DNA of 64,000 nucleotides from Granulibacter bethesdensis (GTDB lineage Bacteria; Pseudomonadota; Alphaproteobacteria; Acetobacterales; Acetobacteraceae): positions 248,001-312,000 of the forward strand of contig NZ_CP018194.1 of NCBI RefSeq assembly GCF_001889545.1, in the 5' to 3' direction. Both the position numbers and the translations under genes were made by a program. The notes below the pieces were generated by a model. The model saw only the letters and a program-made list of their open reading frames with translations, did no database searches and was not told the origin of the DNA. Below, in pieces: positions 19,401 through 27,311 of the stretch. How positions within the stretch are numbered: the stretch's first letter is position 1; every line of letters starts with the position of its first letter.

Positions 19401-20429
19401 ACCGGCAGGAACAGGGGCCAGCGTCGTTTCGTCCAGAATATAAGCGGTATAGCCGGGGAGCGGATAGCCGATGGTGATCGGATCGCCCGGCTCCAGCTCT
19501 GCCGCCGTGGCGGTGACGGTGGTTTCAGTCGGACCGTAGGTGTTCAGCAGGCGACGCCCCGGCTTCCACCAGCGATCCACCAGTACGGCGGGACAGGCCT
19601 CCCCACCCATATTGATCAGACGCAGGGAGGGAACATCACGGTCCAGCATGGCCAGCAGAGTCGGCACGCAATGCAGGACGGTGACGTTTTCCTCGGTCAG
19701 CACGTCCGGCAGTGCATCGGAGGCGCGGACGAGTTCCGGCGGTGCGACGACCAGTGTCGCCCCGGCGAGGTAGGAGATAAACACCTCTTCCAGCGACATA
19801 TCGAAAGCAGGGGAGAAACCCTGGTAGACGATATCATCCTCGCGGATGCCCAGAACCGCATTTTCGGACTGCAGCAGATGGCGAATATTGCTCTGGCAGA
19901 CGGCGATGCCTTTCGGCTTGCCGGTCGAGCCCGATGTGTAGATGGCATAAGCCGGATCACCTGGAGAAGGCCGCTGAAACGCATCGGCACCCGGCGCGAT
20001 GGCAGGTGCGGTTTCATCCAGCGTATCGGTCGTCATCACGGGAACACTCAGCCCATCGGCCAGTGTCAGATGGGCGGCATCGACCAGCACGGCGGCGGCC
20101 TGGCAGTCCTCGACGCTGATATCCACGCGTTCACGCGGCGCTTCGGGGTCAAAGGGCAGATAGGCCGCACCGGTTTTCAGAACCGCGAGAACGGCGGCAT
20201 GCAGGGCAATGGAGCGTGTAATCCAGATGCCGACGAAACGACCCGGCCCGATGCCACGTGCCGCCAGAACGGCCGCCCAGCGGCTGCTGAGCGCGTCCAG
20301 CTCTGCATAGCTGATGGTCTGCCCGCGAAAGCGGATGGCGGTTTTTTCAGGTAAACGAGCGGCGGTAAAACGGAAAACATCTGCCAGAGAGCCGTCATCC
20401 GGTGTGATCGGAGCAGGAATATCACGCAT
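16473..20429 (-). CDS. Pls/PosA-type membrane NRPS (poly-amino-acid synthetase-like)
   Basis: A 1,318-residue single-module synthetase. The first ~520 residues are an adenylation domain (YTSGSTGKPKG, TYGPTETT, YRTGD, and KINRKALP at its end). A carrier domain follows with FFQDLGGHSLS, whose Ser takes phosphopantetheine. The remaining ~700 residues alternate membrane helices with three soluble beta-helix blocks (for example IEIGADTSIGNEVFLNN and GSPA endings). This A-T-membrane/three-soluble-domain plan and length match Pls, the Streptomyces poly-epsilon-lysine synthetase, and PosA-like proteins. By manual alignment to GrsA the specificity residues read D-M-E-H-I-M-T-V-T-K; an acidic residue at position 239 suggests a basic amino acid. 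The frame extends to TTG 20507, with ATGs at 20501 and 20480; 20429 is preferred because domain homology starts just after it. It is monocistronic. Confidence 0.85.
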   Translation of the reverse strand: MRDIPAPITPDDGSLADVFRFTAARLPEKTAIRFRGQTISYAELDALSSRWAAVLAARGIGPGRFVGIWITRSIALHAAVLAVLKTGAAYLPFDPEAPRERVDISVEDCQAAAVLVDAAHLTLADGLSVPVMTTDTLDETAPAIAPGADAFQRPSPGDPAYAIYTSGSTGKPKGIAVCQSNIRHLLQSENAVLGIREDDIVYQGFSPAFDMSLEEVFISYLAGATLVVAPPELVRASDALPDVLTEENVTVLHCVPTLLAMLDRDVPSLRLINMGGEACPAVLVDRWWKPGRRLLNTYGPTETTVTATAAELEPGDPITIGYPLPGYTAYILDETTLAPVPAGESGELLIGGPGVSLGYIGRPELTAEKFIRNPLAAADASDIPDPVLYRTGDKASFDTEGRIVFHGRIDDQIKFRGYRIETGEIEAELGKLDAVRAAAVVLREDSAGTQHLVAFISYAEGTTPDAGTIRAALAARLPAYMLPTVFLALDEIPRLPSGKINRKALPAVIETIAPEKRDIVAPRTPAEAALVEAAQAVFPHIQVSTTDDFFQDLGGHSLSAAGLVSRLRQDERFRSVSIQDLYECRTLDRLAAKFADTASGDTTAALPPFQTVPPWRHRLCGAAQSVALIPIFGLQAIRDIVPYLVFSALMEFEWTLRQAILGTLFTFVLTPLVITAIAIAAKWLVIGRYKPGSYPLWGSYYFRWWFVSRMLQVVPAAFMADTPAYSIYCRLLGMKVGKDAHLGSVGFGAADLIEIGADTSIGNEVFLNNVSIEGGMLHIGHIRIGADCYVGSRAVVERDAVMEDRAELGNLSALSADRTIPAGEIWTGSPASFTAKAAPETQPEQVTPLRRVVFDTALSLVMAVFPVIAFVPLLPGMVIYDQLHDGRWSIGAVPLYALIPLLSVMYISFMLAEIVILRWLLLGRVKAGVYDVRSAFFLRKWFVDHLMELALGAVHAIYATLYVVPWMRALGAKIGEYTEISTATSVTHDLLDIGPEAFIADGVMLGDADIRHGRLYLRKTIIGRRSFVGNSALLPDGTSIPDECLVGCLSVPPATDKAPLKDGQTCLGSPSFILPTRQSFTCHAETLTFRPGPIRIGMRLLIEGIRVLLPPALFIAMLGHAMSCFDWTYDHYGLLASYAAVPFIYFAVMGVPSLLSVALMKWVLIGRYKSAEVPMWTPFVWLSEAVTATYEGLTVPFLLDPFRGTPFLPWSWKLLGAKVGHRICADTTDLTEFDMVEIGDDAALDTNCGPQTHLFEDRVMKIGLVRLGARTSLGTMSIALYGSTVNDDARIGPLSLVMKGESIPAGTVWAGSPARRQS

Positions 20430-20717
20430 CTCGTTCAAACCGACTCTCCATTGCACGGAGCAGGCAGCGGACTCTGTCATTCCACCGCGCAAATTCCGCA
20501 TGTTCAATAATATGCCTGCCTGGCGTCATGGCTGGTGGCTGGCTGGGTATGTTAAATGGTAAGGGATAACCTGTCGCAGCAAGCAAGCTCATTTCACGGT
20601 ATCTGATGACAGGAAGCAATGTTGTTCTGACGTAATAATATTAAATCCGCATTAAGACTGCTGTCGCTTATCAGGATATTGCTTGCCCCTGCCGTGCCAG
20701 GTCAAGGTAGGGTCAGG

Positions 20718-21806
20718 TCACCGCAGGCCGTTCTGTGCCCGATCACGCAGCAGGTGGTCAGCCAGCACACAGGCGACCATGGCTTCACCAACCGGCACGG
20801 CGCGGATGCCGACACAGGGATCGTGGCGGCCTTTGGTGATGATCTCGACCGGCTGTCCATCCCGTCCGACCGAACGGCGGGGGATCAGGATAGAGCTGGT
20901 CGGTTTAACCGCGAACCGCACTATGACCGGCTGTCCGCTGGAAATGCCGCCGAGAATGCCACCTGCATGGTTGGAGCCGAAAATATGGGTTCCTCCGGCT
21001 TCATTGGGGGCAGCAAGGATTTCATCGGCGTTTTCTTCACCCGTCAGGGTGGCTGCGTCGAATCCATCTCCAATCTCCACGCCCTTGACGGCATTGATGC
21101 TCATCAGGGCTGCGGCCAGATCGCTGTCCAGCTTCCCGTAAAGCGGCGCGCCGAGGCCGGCCGGCACCCCTTCGGCAATGACTTCCACCACGGCTCCGAC
21201 CGAGGAGCCGCGTTTGCGGATCTCATCCAGATAGGCCGTCCATTGCTCAGCAGCGACCGGATCAGGGCAGAAAAACGGATTGGCCTCAATCTGTGACCAG
21301 TCCCAACGTGATCGGTCGATCCCGTGCGGCCCTATCCTGACCAGAGCCGCCCGGATGGTGATTGCCGCGCCCAGGATTTTACGGGCGACTTCTCCGGCGG
21401 CGACCCGGCAGGCGGTTTCACGGGCCGAACTGCGACCACCACCGCGATAGTCCCGGATGCCGTATTTCAGATCATAGGTCAGATCGGCATGGCCGGGCCG
21501 GTAACGCTGGGCGATGTCTCCGTAATCCTTTGATCGCTGATCAGTGTTCTGGATTTCCAGCGCGATCGGGGTACCGGTTGTCACACCCTCAAACGTGCCG
21601 GAAAGGATGCGCACCTGATCGGCTTCCCGGCGCTGGGTCGTGAAGCGTGACTGGCCGGGGCGGCGGCGATCCAGCGCTGGCTGGATATCGGCTTCGGTCA
21701 GCGGAATGCCGGGGGGGCAGCCATCCACGACACAGCCAATCGCCGGGCCATGGCTTTCACCCCAGGTGGTGACGCGGAACAGATGGCCGAAGCTGTTATG
21801 GGACAT
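20718..21806 (-). CDS. aroC: Chorismate synthase
   Basis: A 362-residue FMN-dependent enzyme that converts 5-enolpyruvylshikimate-3-phosphate to chorismate, the last common step of aromatic amino acid synthesis. The N-terminus [20 protein letters not shown] contains the first AroC signature with the catalytic-region His; [15 protein letters not shown] and the [17 protein letters not shown] segment are the other family signatures. The ATG at 21806 matches the family start. fabI lies directly upstream on the same strand with 18 bases between stop and start, so the two are probably co-transcribed. Confidence 0.97.
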   Translation of the reverse strand: MSHNSFGHLFRVTTWGESHGPAIGCVVDGCPPGIPLTEADIQPALDRRRPGQSRFTTQRREADQVRILSGTFEGVTTGTPIALEIQNTDQRSKDYGDIAQRYRPGHADLTYDLKYGIRDYRGGGRSSARETACRVAAGEVARKILGAAITIRAALVRIGPHGIDRSRWDWSQIEANPFFCPDPVAAEQWTAYLDEIRKRGSSVGAVVEVIAEGVPAGLGAPLYGKLDSDLAAALMSINAVKGVEIGDGFDAATLTGEENADEILAAPNEAGGTHIFGSNHAGGILGGISSGQPVIVRFAVKPTSSILIPRRSVGRDGQPVEIITKGRHDPCVGIRAVPVGEAMVACVLADHLLRDRAQNGLR

Positions 21807-21824
21807 GGGGCAACCGTGAGGCTT

Positions 21825-22658
21825 TCAGTCTGAAACCACTGCAATGTCGGGGGCGAGGGGATTTTTCATGCCAACAATATTATAGCCGCAATCGACATGG
21901 TGATTTTCCCCGGTTACGCCGCTGCTGAGATCAGACACCAGATACAGGCCGGCGCTACCGACCTCAGCCAGAGTGACATTGCGGGCCATGGGCGCGTTCA
22001 ACTCGTTCCAGCGCAGGATATAGCGAAAATCGCCGATTCCACTCGCGGCCAGTGTTTTGATCGGGCCGGCGGACAGGCTGTTCACCCGGATGCCATTCCC
22101 ACCCAGATCGGCAGCCATATAACGCACGCTGGCTTCCAATGCGGCCTTGGCCACGCCCATCACGTTATAATGCGGCATCCAGCGTTCCGCCCCCAGATAG
22201 CTGAGTGTCAGCATGGAGCCACCATCGCTCATCAACTCTGCTGCACGGCGACAGACAGCGGTGAAGCTGTAGCATGAAATGTCCAGTGCCTGCAGAAACG
22301 CATCGCGCGGAATATCCAGATAGCGGCCGCGGAGGAAATTCTTGTCGGCCCAGCCAATGGCATGGACCAGAAAGTCAATTCTGCCACCGAAATGATCGGA
22401 CACCTGTGTGAAGGCCTGATCCATCGAGGCATCATCACCGACATCACACGGAACAATCAGGGAGCTGCCAACACTTTCCGCGAGCGGAATGACCCGCTTG
22501 GCCAGAGCATCCCCCTGATAGGTGAAGGCAAGCTGCGCGCCCTGTGCCGCACAGGCCTGCGCGATGGCCCATGCGATGGAGCGGTCATTGGCGACACCCA
22601 TGATCAGGCCACGCTTTCCCTGCATCAGAGTTCCGGTCTGGGGTCCGCTCTGTGTCAT
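21825..22658 (-). CDS. fabI: Enoyl-[acyl-carrier-protein] reductase (NADH)
   Basis: A 277-residue short-chain dehydrogenase-like reductase that completes each cycle of type II fatty acid elongation. LIMGVANDRSIAWAIA is the FabI cofactor-binding signature; the catalytic Tyr-x6-Lys is present in YNVMGVAK, and the upstream Tyr of the FabI pair is in LSYLGAERW. HHVDCGYNIVG ends the chain as in other FabI. It is divergent from pdxH (223 bases between start codons) and reads into aroC. Confidence 0.95.
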   Translation of the reverse strand: MTQSGPQTGTLMQGKRGLIMGVANDRSIAWAIAQACAAQGAQLAFTYQGDALAKRVIPLAESVGSSLIVPCDVGDDASMDQAFTQVSDHFGGRIDFLVHAIGWADKNFLRGRYLDIPRDAFLQALDISCYSFTAVCRRAAELMSDGGSMLTLSYLGAERWMPHYNVMGVAKAALEASVRYMAADLGGNGIRVNSLSAGPIKTLAASGIGDFRYILRWNELNAPMARNVTLAEVGSAGLYLVSDLSSGVTGENHHVDCGYNIVGMKNPLAPDIAVVSD

Positions 22659-22881
22659 GGTGCGAGGTTCCTCATCATGGGACGGTCAGTCCTGGCAAAG
22701 AGAGCCATGGGTGTTGAAAACGGGCAGGCATTGATACTGTCAGGCATAGTGGTCCCGGGCGGCGGACTTGACGAAACAGCAGGGCAGGGCAGAAGCACAG
22801 TATTGCTACGGTCCGGCGCCTGATGGGTGGTGGCACAGGGCTGGCGCTTTCGGCAAGGGATCGGCGGGGAAGGAAGATCGC

Positions 22882-23523
22882 ATGAGCATGGATAGTGACG
22901 CAAAATCCCCATTTCAGGCACCGGAACTGGCGTTTGCAGACCCGTTTGCAGCCTTTGCCCTGTGGATGGAAGAGGCCAGAGCAGCGGAGCCGAATGACCC
23001 GAATGCCATGACGGTGGCGACGTCTACACCTTCCGGCGCTCCCTCGGCCCGGATCGTGCTGCTGCGTAATGTCGATGGGCCGCAGCATCCGGAACGGGGA
23101 TTCGTGTTTTTTACCAACACGGAAAGCCGGAAAGGGCTGGAGATCGGGGCTAATCCGCAGGTTGCCCTGTTGTTTCACTGGAAATCTCTGGGGCGGCAGA
23201 TCCGTATTGAGGGTAAGGCCGTGCCAGTTGCAGTGGAGGAAGCGGATTCCTATTTCCATACGCGTCCCCGCATCTCCCGTCTGGGAGCACGCGCATCGGA
23301 TCAGTCCCGCCCCCTTCCTGACCGGAGGACATTGCAGAAGCGCGTGGAGGAGGAGGAAGCGCGTTATCCGGGAGATGATATTCCTCGTCCGGCCTACTGG
23401 TCGGGATATCGCGTGATTCCGACAGCGATAGAATTCTGGCAGCAGATGCCGTTCCGGTTGCATGACCGGCTGGTTTTCAGGCGTCAGGGTAAAAGCTGGG
23501 GACAGGAGAGACTGTATCCCTAA
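22882..23523 (+). CDS. pdxH: Pyridoxamine/pyridoxine 5'-phosphate oxidase
   Basis: A 213-residue FMN enzyme that makes pyridoxal 5'-phosphate. Seen are SARIVLLRNVD, FVFFTNTESRKGLEIGANP with the FMN-phosphate contacts, FHWKSLGRQIRIEG, and the C-terminal dimerisation segment WSGYRVIPTAIEFWQ with RLHDR. The ATG at 22882 has a good ribosome binding site (AAGGAAGA) and gives the usual length; the frame extends further upstream without family similarity. PLP made here would serve, among others, the serine palmitoyltransferase encoded at 39.6 kb. Confidence 0.94.
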   Translation: MSMDSDAKSPFQAPELAFADPFAAFALWMEEARAAEPNDPNAMTVATSTPSGAPSARIVLLRNVDGPQHPERGFVFFTNTESRKGLEIGANPQVALLFHWKSLGRQIRIEGKAVPVAVEEADSYFHTRPRISRLGARASDQSRPLPDRRTLQKRVEEEEARYPGDDIPRPAYWSGYRVIPTAIEFWQQMPFRLHDRLVFRRQGKSWGQERLYP

Positions 23524-23568
23524 GCGCTTCTTTAATCGTCCAGGTTAATATAAATTGCTTTAATGATA

Positions 23569-23608
23569 CTCCTGATCATGATAATCGGGAGATATTCGCG
23601 CATTTTTT
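23569..23608 (+). terminator. Possible terminator after pdxH
   Basis: CTCCTGAT (23569-23576) can pair with ATCGGGAG (23584-23591) with one G-U pair; a T6 run follows only 11 bases after the stem, so function as an intrinsic terminator is doubtful. Confidence 0.3.
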
Positions 23609-23668
23609 GAAGAATGTGTTTTTAATACTAATAATATTAATTAAATTTACGTTTGAAGGGACTTTTTG

Positions 23669-24001
23669 ATGATCACTGGCACCTTGTATGATGGAGAAGG
23701 TATCCGGCTTGAAGGGAATGGTCCGGATCTGTCACCCGCTTGGGTTGATGATATGCCGTTCAAGATACTGCTGCAGAATTCTGATGAGCAGAACCCTGAA
23801 ATGCTGAAGGAAGACCGTTACTGGTATTTGGCAAAAGAGGGGAATGCCCCTGTCGTGGTTCCCAAGCACTATGTTGAAATGTTGGCCGGGCATCTGAAAT
23901 CCGGAAAAAAGCTTGCCGTGATCTCCGACGATCCAGAATCAGCGTCCGGTATCTGCAATATGATTCTGCTGATTTGCCGCAGCCCTGGAGGTACTGCCTG
24001 A
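23669..24001 (+). CDS. Hypothetical protein, 110 residues
   Basis: I do not recognise this protein. It is acidic, soluble-looking, without a signal peptide or membrane helix except a mildly hydrophobic C-terminal stretch (ICNMILLICRS). It contains DRYWYLAKEG and VVVPKHYVEMLAGHL segments with no known motif. The ATG at 23669 has a good ribosome binding site (GAAGGGA, about eight bases upstream); a TTG directly before it is also in frame. The upstream 140 bases are very AT-rich and probably hold the promoter. It is 28 bases upstream of the GT4 glycosyltransferase and likely in the same transcript. Base composition is more AT-rich than the flanking housekeeping genes. Confidence 0.65.
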   Translation: MITGTLYDGEGIRLEGNGPDLSPAWVDDMPFKILLQNSDEQNPEMLKEDRYWYLAKEGNAPVVVPKHYVEMLAGHLKSGKKLAVISDDPESASGICNMILLICRSPGGTA

Positions 24002-24029
24002 GCCTGGGGCAGGTGGGAAGGATGGCAAG

Positions 24030-25634
24030 ATGATCGGCCATGTCGATTCAGTAACCCGAAGGAAGGTCAAGGGCTGGGCTTTTAATCCGGATGATCCCCA
24101 TGTGCCACCAAAATTACGGTGCCTTTGCAATGGAGAGTTCATTTCCATTATTGTTGCCAACAGTTATCGCCCTGATCTTGAGCAGGCCGGTATCGGGAAC
24201 GGCTATCATGGGTTTGAGCTGGAGTGGGACATTGCCCTTGATCCGGTCAAAAGGCATGTTATCAGCCTGGTTGATGAAGCCAGCGGACAGGAGCTTAAAA
24301 ACTCGCCCCATATGCTGGAGGCTGAAAACTGTTTTGACGAGGAATTCAAAAACGGTCTGTCCGGTCTTCTTCGCAGTATTGAAAGTAGGGAGGGGCAGGA
24401 ACAGGCTGCCGGTTTCCTGCTGGATCAGGCAGAGCAGCTTGCACAGCGTATGGTTGAAACAGAATCCCTTTGTCGGGAAGATGATTTTCTGGATCGCTTA
24501 CCGGCTGAGAAAATTCATCCTTTCACCGGATGCCGTGTGCTTGTTCTGGATGAAGTAGTTCCGGCAAAAAATCGTGATGCCGGCTCCAACGCGATCGTAT
24601 CGCATATTGAATCTCTCCAGCGTCTGGGGATGGAAGTCAGTTTTGCAGCGGTGCAGTACGATGCTGCGCCTGATCTCCTGACGGGTATAGGGGTTCATTT
24701 TTATGCACCGCCGCTTTTTCGCAGTATTGAAGACGTACTGCGCAGGAATGTCGGGCAGTTCGATGCGGTTTATATCCATCGCACTTCAATGGCGATACGG
24801 TATATCCCCTTGATACGGTACTGGAATCCACATGCCGTCATTGTCTATCTGGTAGCTGATCTTCACGCTGTGCGCATGATGCGGCAGGCCGAGATGACAC
24901 AGGATGAACTGTTGTGGCAGGATGCTTTCCGTACACAGAAAGCTGAGTTGGCAGCAGCATGGCAGGTTGACACTGTTATCACGCATTCTTCTTACGAACG
25001 CGATGTTCTTCGGACTCATGTGCCTGCCGCCAATGTTCATGTCATTCCATGGGCGGTTGATGCAGACCCGGTATCCGCCACATTTTACCAGCGCCATGGC
25101 ATTGCTTTCATTGGCAACTACAAGCATGCGCCCAATCGTGATGCCGCAGAGTATCTTATCAATGAGGTGATGCCGCAGATATGGGCGATCGATCCGACAA
25201 TCGATTGTCGGATATATGGTACGGGCCTTCCCAAACATCTGGTTGGCGTGCGCCATGGACGGGTTCACTTTATCGGACCTGTCCCTGACCTTCGCGATGT
25301 TTTTCTGACGGCGCGGTTGACAGTCGCGCCCTTGCGCTATGGGGCTGGCCTTAAAGGGAAGGTTCTCGACAGTTTTGCCGCTGGCGTTCCCTGTGTCTGC
25401 ACCCCGATTGCTGCAGAAGGCATGGACCTGCCATTATCCATGAATGCCTTGTTAGGCGGGGATACGCAAAGCCTCGTCACAGTGATACTCAATCTGCACA
25501 ATGATCCGGAACTATACAATAAAATTTCAGAGCGTTGCCTTTCTTATATCCAGAAAAACTGTTCGCGTGAGCGAATCGACGCTTTAATAAAAGCAGCTTT
25601 TGTATCTGCTGGTTTGCAAGAGAATGAGTTGTAA
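24030..25634 (+). CDS. GT4 glycosyltransferase with N-terminal accessory domain
   Basis: A 534-residue protein. The C-terminal ~360 residues are a GT-B fold of family 4: IAFIGNYKHAPNRDAAEYL opens the nucleotide-sugar domain, followed by YGAGLKGKVLDSFAAGVP and AAEGMDL, the donor-binding region. The N-terminal ~100 residues (GHVDSVTRRKVKGWAFNPDD, RPDLEQAGIGNGYHGFEL) form a small beta-rich module that I associate with polysaccharide glycosyltransferases but whose role is unknown. It probably adds a sugar to a cell-surface glycan; donor and acceptor are not readable. It is paired with the upstream orphan small gene and ends at a strong terminator. AT content is higher than its neighbours, suggesting transfer. 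Confidence 0.82.
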   Translation: MIGHVDSVTRRKVKGWAFNPDDPHVPPKLRCLCNGEFISIIVANSYRPDLEQAGIGNGYHGFELEWDIALDPVKRHVISLVDEASGQELKNSPHMLEAENCFDEEFKNGLSGLLRSIESREGQEQAAGFLLDQAEQLAQRMVETESLCREDDFLDRLPAEKIHPFTGCRVLVLDEVVPAKNRDAGSNAIVSHIESLQRLGMEVSFAAVQYDAAPDLLTGIGVHFYAPPLFRSIEDVLRRNVGQFDAVYIHRTSMAIRYIPLIRYWNPHAVIVYLVADLHAVRMMRQAEMTQDELLWQDAFRTQKAELAAAWQVDTVITHSSYERDVLRTHVPAANVHVIPWAVDADPVSATFYQRHGIAFIGNYKHAPNRDAAEYLINEVMPQIWAIDPTIDCRIYGTGLPKHLVGVRHGRVHFIGPVPDLRDVFLTARLTVAPLRYGAGLKGKVLDSFAAGVPCVCTPIAAEGMDLPLSMNALLGGDTQSLVTVILNLHNDPELYNKISERCLSYIQKNCSRERIDALIKAAFVSAGLQENEL

Positions 25635-25673
25635 TTGGATTGCTGACAAAATAAAAACTCTGTCCATTATATC

Positions 25674-25710
25674 AATCCGCCCGACCTTATGGCCGGGCGG
25701 ATTTTTTATT
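25674..25710 (+). terminator. Rho-independent terminator
   Basis: AATCCGCCCG (25674-25683) pairs with CGGGCGGATT (25694-25703), followed by T-rich sequence ATTTTTTATT. It ends the glycosyltransferase transcript and separates it from the convergent RND operon. Confidence 0.9.
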
Positions 25711-25712
25711 GT

Positions 25713-27311
25713 TCAGTGTGTATTCGCTGAAGGTATGTAAGGCGTCGTCAGATTTTCAAACTTCTCGGGATTGGCTTCCACCGGAATGCCGCCAATGTCC
25801 TTGGGATGACGTAGTCCGTCATATTGGAAGACATCGAAGGACTGGAGCTGGTCTTTTGGCGGAATTTGGGCCGTGCTCCAGCCTCCACCGACAGATCTGA
25901 TCAGTTCCACTACCGATTTTTCATATTTCACATGCACTTGCACCTTGGACATCAGTGCATCAAGCTTTGCTTCCTGGGCGATGATCGCATCCAGATAGTT
26001 GGATAGACCACCCGTATACAGCGTCATGGTGATCACCTGCATCTGTGAAGCTGTCTTGACAGCTTCTGCCAGCTTGACGACTTCCTGTTTGTAGAGGGTC
26101 GTTTTGGAAAGTCCGTCTTCCACTTCCTTGAATGCAGACAGCACCTTGGAGCGGTAAGCATCCCGTGTTTCGCGATAGACGGACCATGAGTTTTGCAATT
26201 CGGCCCGTCGCAGCCCGCCTTCAAAAATCGGGATGTTCACGGCTGCACCATAGGACCACATGCTGTTCTGGAGCGTTCCAAGATTGAAACCGCTGGCATC
26301 AAAGCCACCATTCGCTGCCAGGGATACATCCGGATAGAATGCAGCCCTCGCCACACCGATCATACGATTGGCTTCAGCCATTTTGCGTTCCGAGGAAGCA
26401 ATGTCCGGGCGACGTTGCAACAGCAGAGAGGGCACGCTGACCGGCACATCCACATTTGGAAAGTCAAAGTGGTCTTTCGCTGGAATGTGGAACGTGCTGG
26501 GTGAGGCGTTGGTCAGAATTGCGATTGCATGTTCAACCACTTGCCGCTCTGCACGAATATCAAGTTCCTGAGCCTGCGTGACATACAGACGGTTTTTGGC
26601 ACGGATCAGATCCAGTGGCGGCGCTGCCTGATTGCTGACCTGGGCACCCGTAATTTCAATCGCTTTATTATAATAGGCGATTGCCTGACGCAGAATTTCC
26701 TCCTGCGCATCCAGTCCGCGCAGCATAATGTATTCGGATGCCAGTTCGGCCTCCATGCTCAGCCTTGCCGCGGCATAGTCGGCGGCACGCTGTTGCACGA
26801 AATTTTCCGTGGCACGAATACGGTTACGGATTCTGGACCAAAAGTCAGGTTCCCATGATGCGACCGCGCCATAGAACGTGTCGCTCTGGTTGAGTGGGCT
26901 GCCCGGTGCATAGAACAGGCTGTCAGCCGACTGCCTGTTATTTGAGGCTCCGGCCTGAATCCCGACATGCGGCAGAAGCTCTGACCGCACCTTCATGATC
27001 ATCGAGCGTGCCTGCAGGAATCGTTCGGCCGCTGCCTGCAGATCGGCGTTGTTGACGACGGCGCGCTCCTCCAGATCATTCAGGGTTGGATCCTGGAACA
27101 GGACCCACCATTTCTGTGGAATTTGCGTGTCGGCAGGTTTTGCTTCCTTGAATGGACCTTGTCCGTGCCAGGAAGCCGGAACGATGAAATTCGGCACTTT
27201 ATAGTCCGGTGCGAGATTGCAGCCCGCGACGATACCGGAACAAATAAGGGCGCTACTTGCCTTCAGAAGGGACCGAAGTCCCTTCTGCAATATCTGGAGA
27301 GAGGGCATCAT
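25713..27311 (-). CDS. RND efflux outer-membrane lipoprotein (NodT/OprM family)
   Basis: A 532-residue TolC-like outer-membrane channel. The N-terminus has a signal with lipobox (GIVAGC), so the mature protein is lipid-anchored; APDYKVP and WWVLFQDPTLN are typical of the OprM/NodT group. Two repeated coiled helical segments and two beta segments follow (LLQRRPDI, VNIPIFEGGLRRAELQ). It forms the outer-membrane duct of a tripartite RND pump with the two upstream gene products. Its start overlaps the stop of the membrane fusion protein gene by four bases, indicating coupled translation. GTG/ATG choices at 27311 and 27308 are equivalent in practice. Confidence 0.92.
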   Translation of the reverse strand: MMPSLQILQKGLRSLLKASSALICSGIVAGCNLAPDYKVPNFIVPASWHGQGPFKEAKPADTQIPQKWWVLFQDPTLNDLEERAVVNNADLQAAAERFLQARSMIMKVRSELLPHVGIQAGASNNRQSADSLFYAPGSPLNQSDTFYGAVASWEPDFWSRIRNRIRATENFVQQRAADYAAARLSMEAELASEYIMLRGLDAQEEILRQAIAYYNKAIEITGAQVSNQAAPPLDLIRAKNRLYVTQAQELDIRAERQVVEHAIAILTNASPSTFHIPAKDHFDFPNVDVPVSVPSLLLQRRPDIASSERKMAEANRMIGVARAAFYPDVSLAANGGFDASGFNLGTLQNSMWSYGAAVNIPIFEGGLRRAELQNSWSVYRETRDAYRSKVLSAFKEVEDGLSKTTLYKQEVVKLAEAVKTASQMQVITMTLYTGGLSNYLDAIIAQEAKLDALMSKVQVHVKYEKSVVELIRSVGGGWSTAQIPPKDQLQSFDVFQYDGLRHPKDIGGIPVEANPEKFENLTTPYIPSANTH

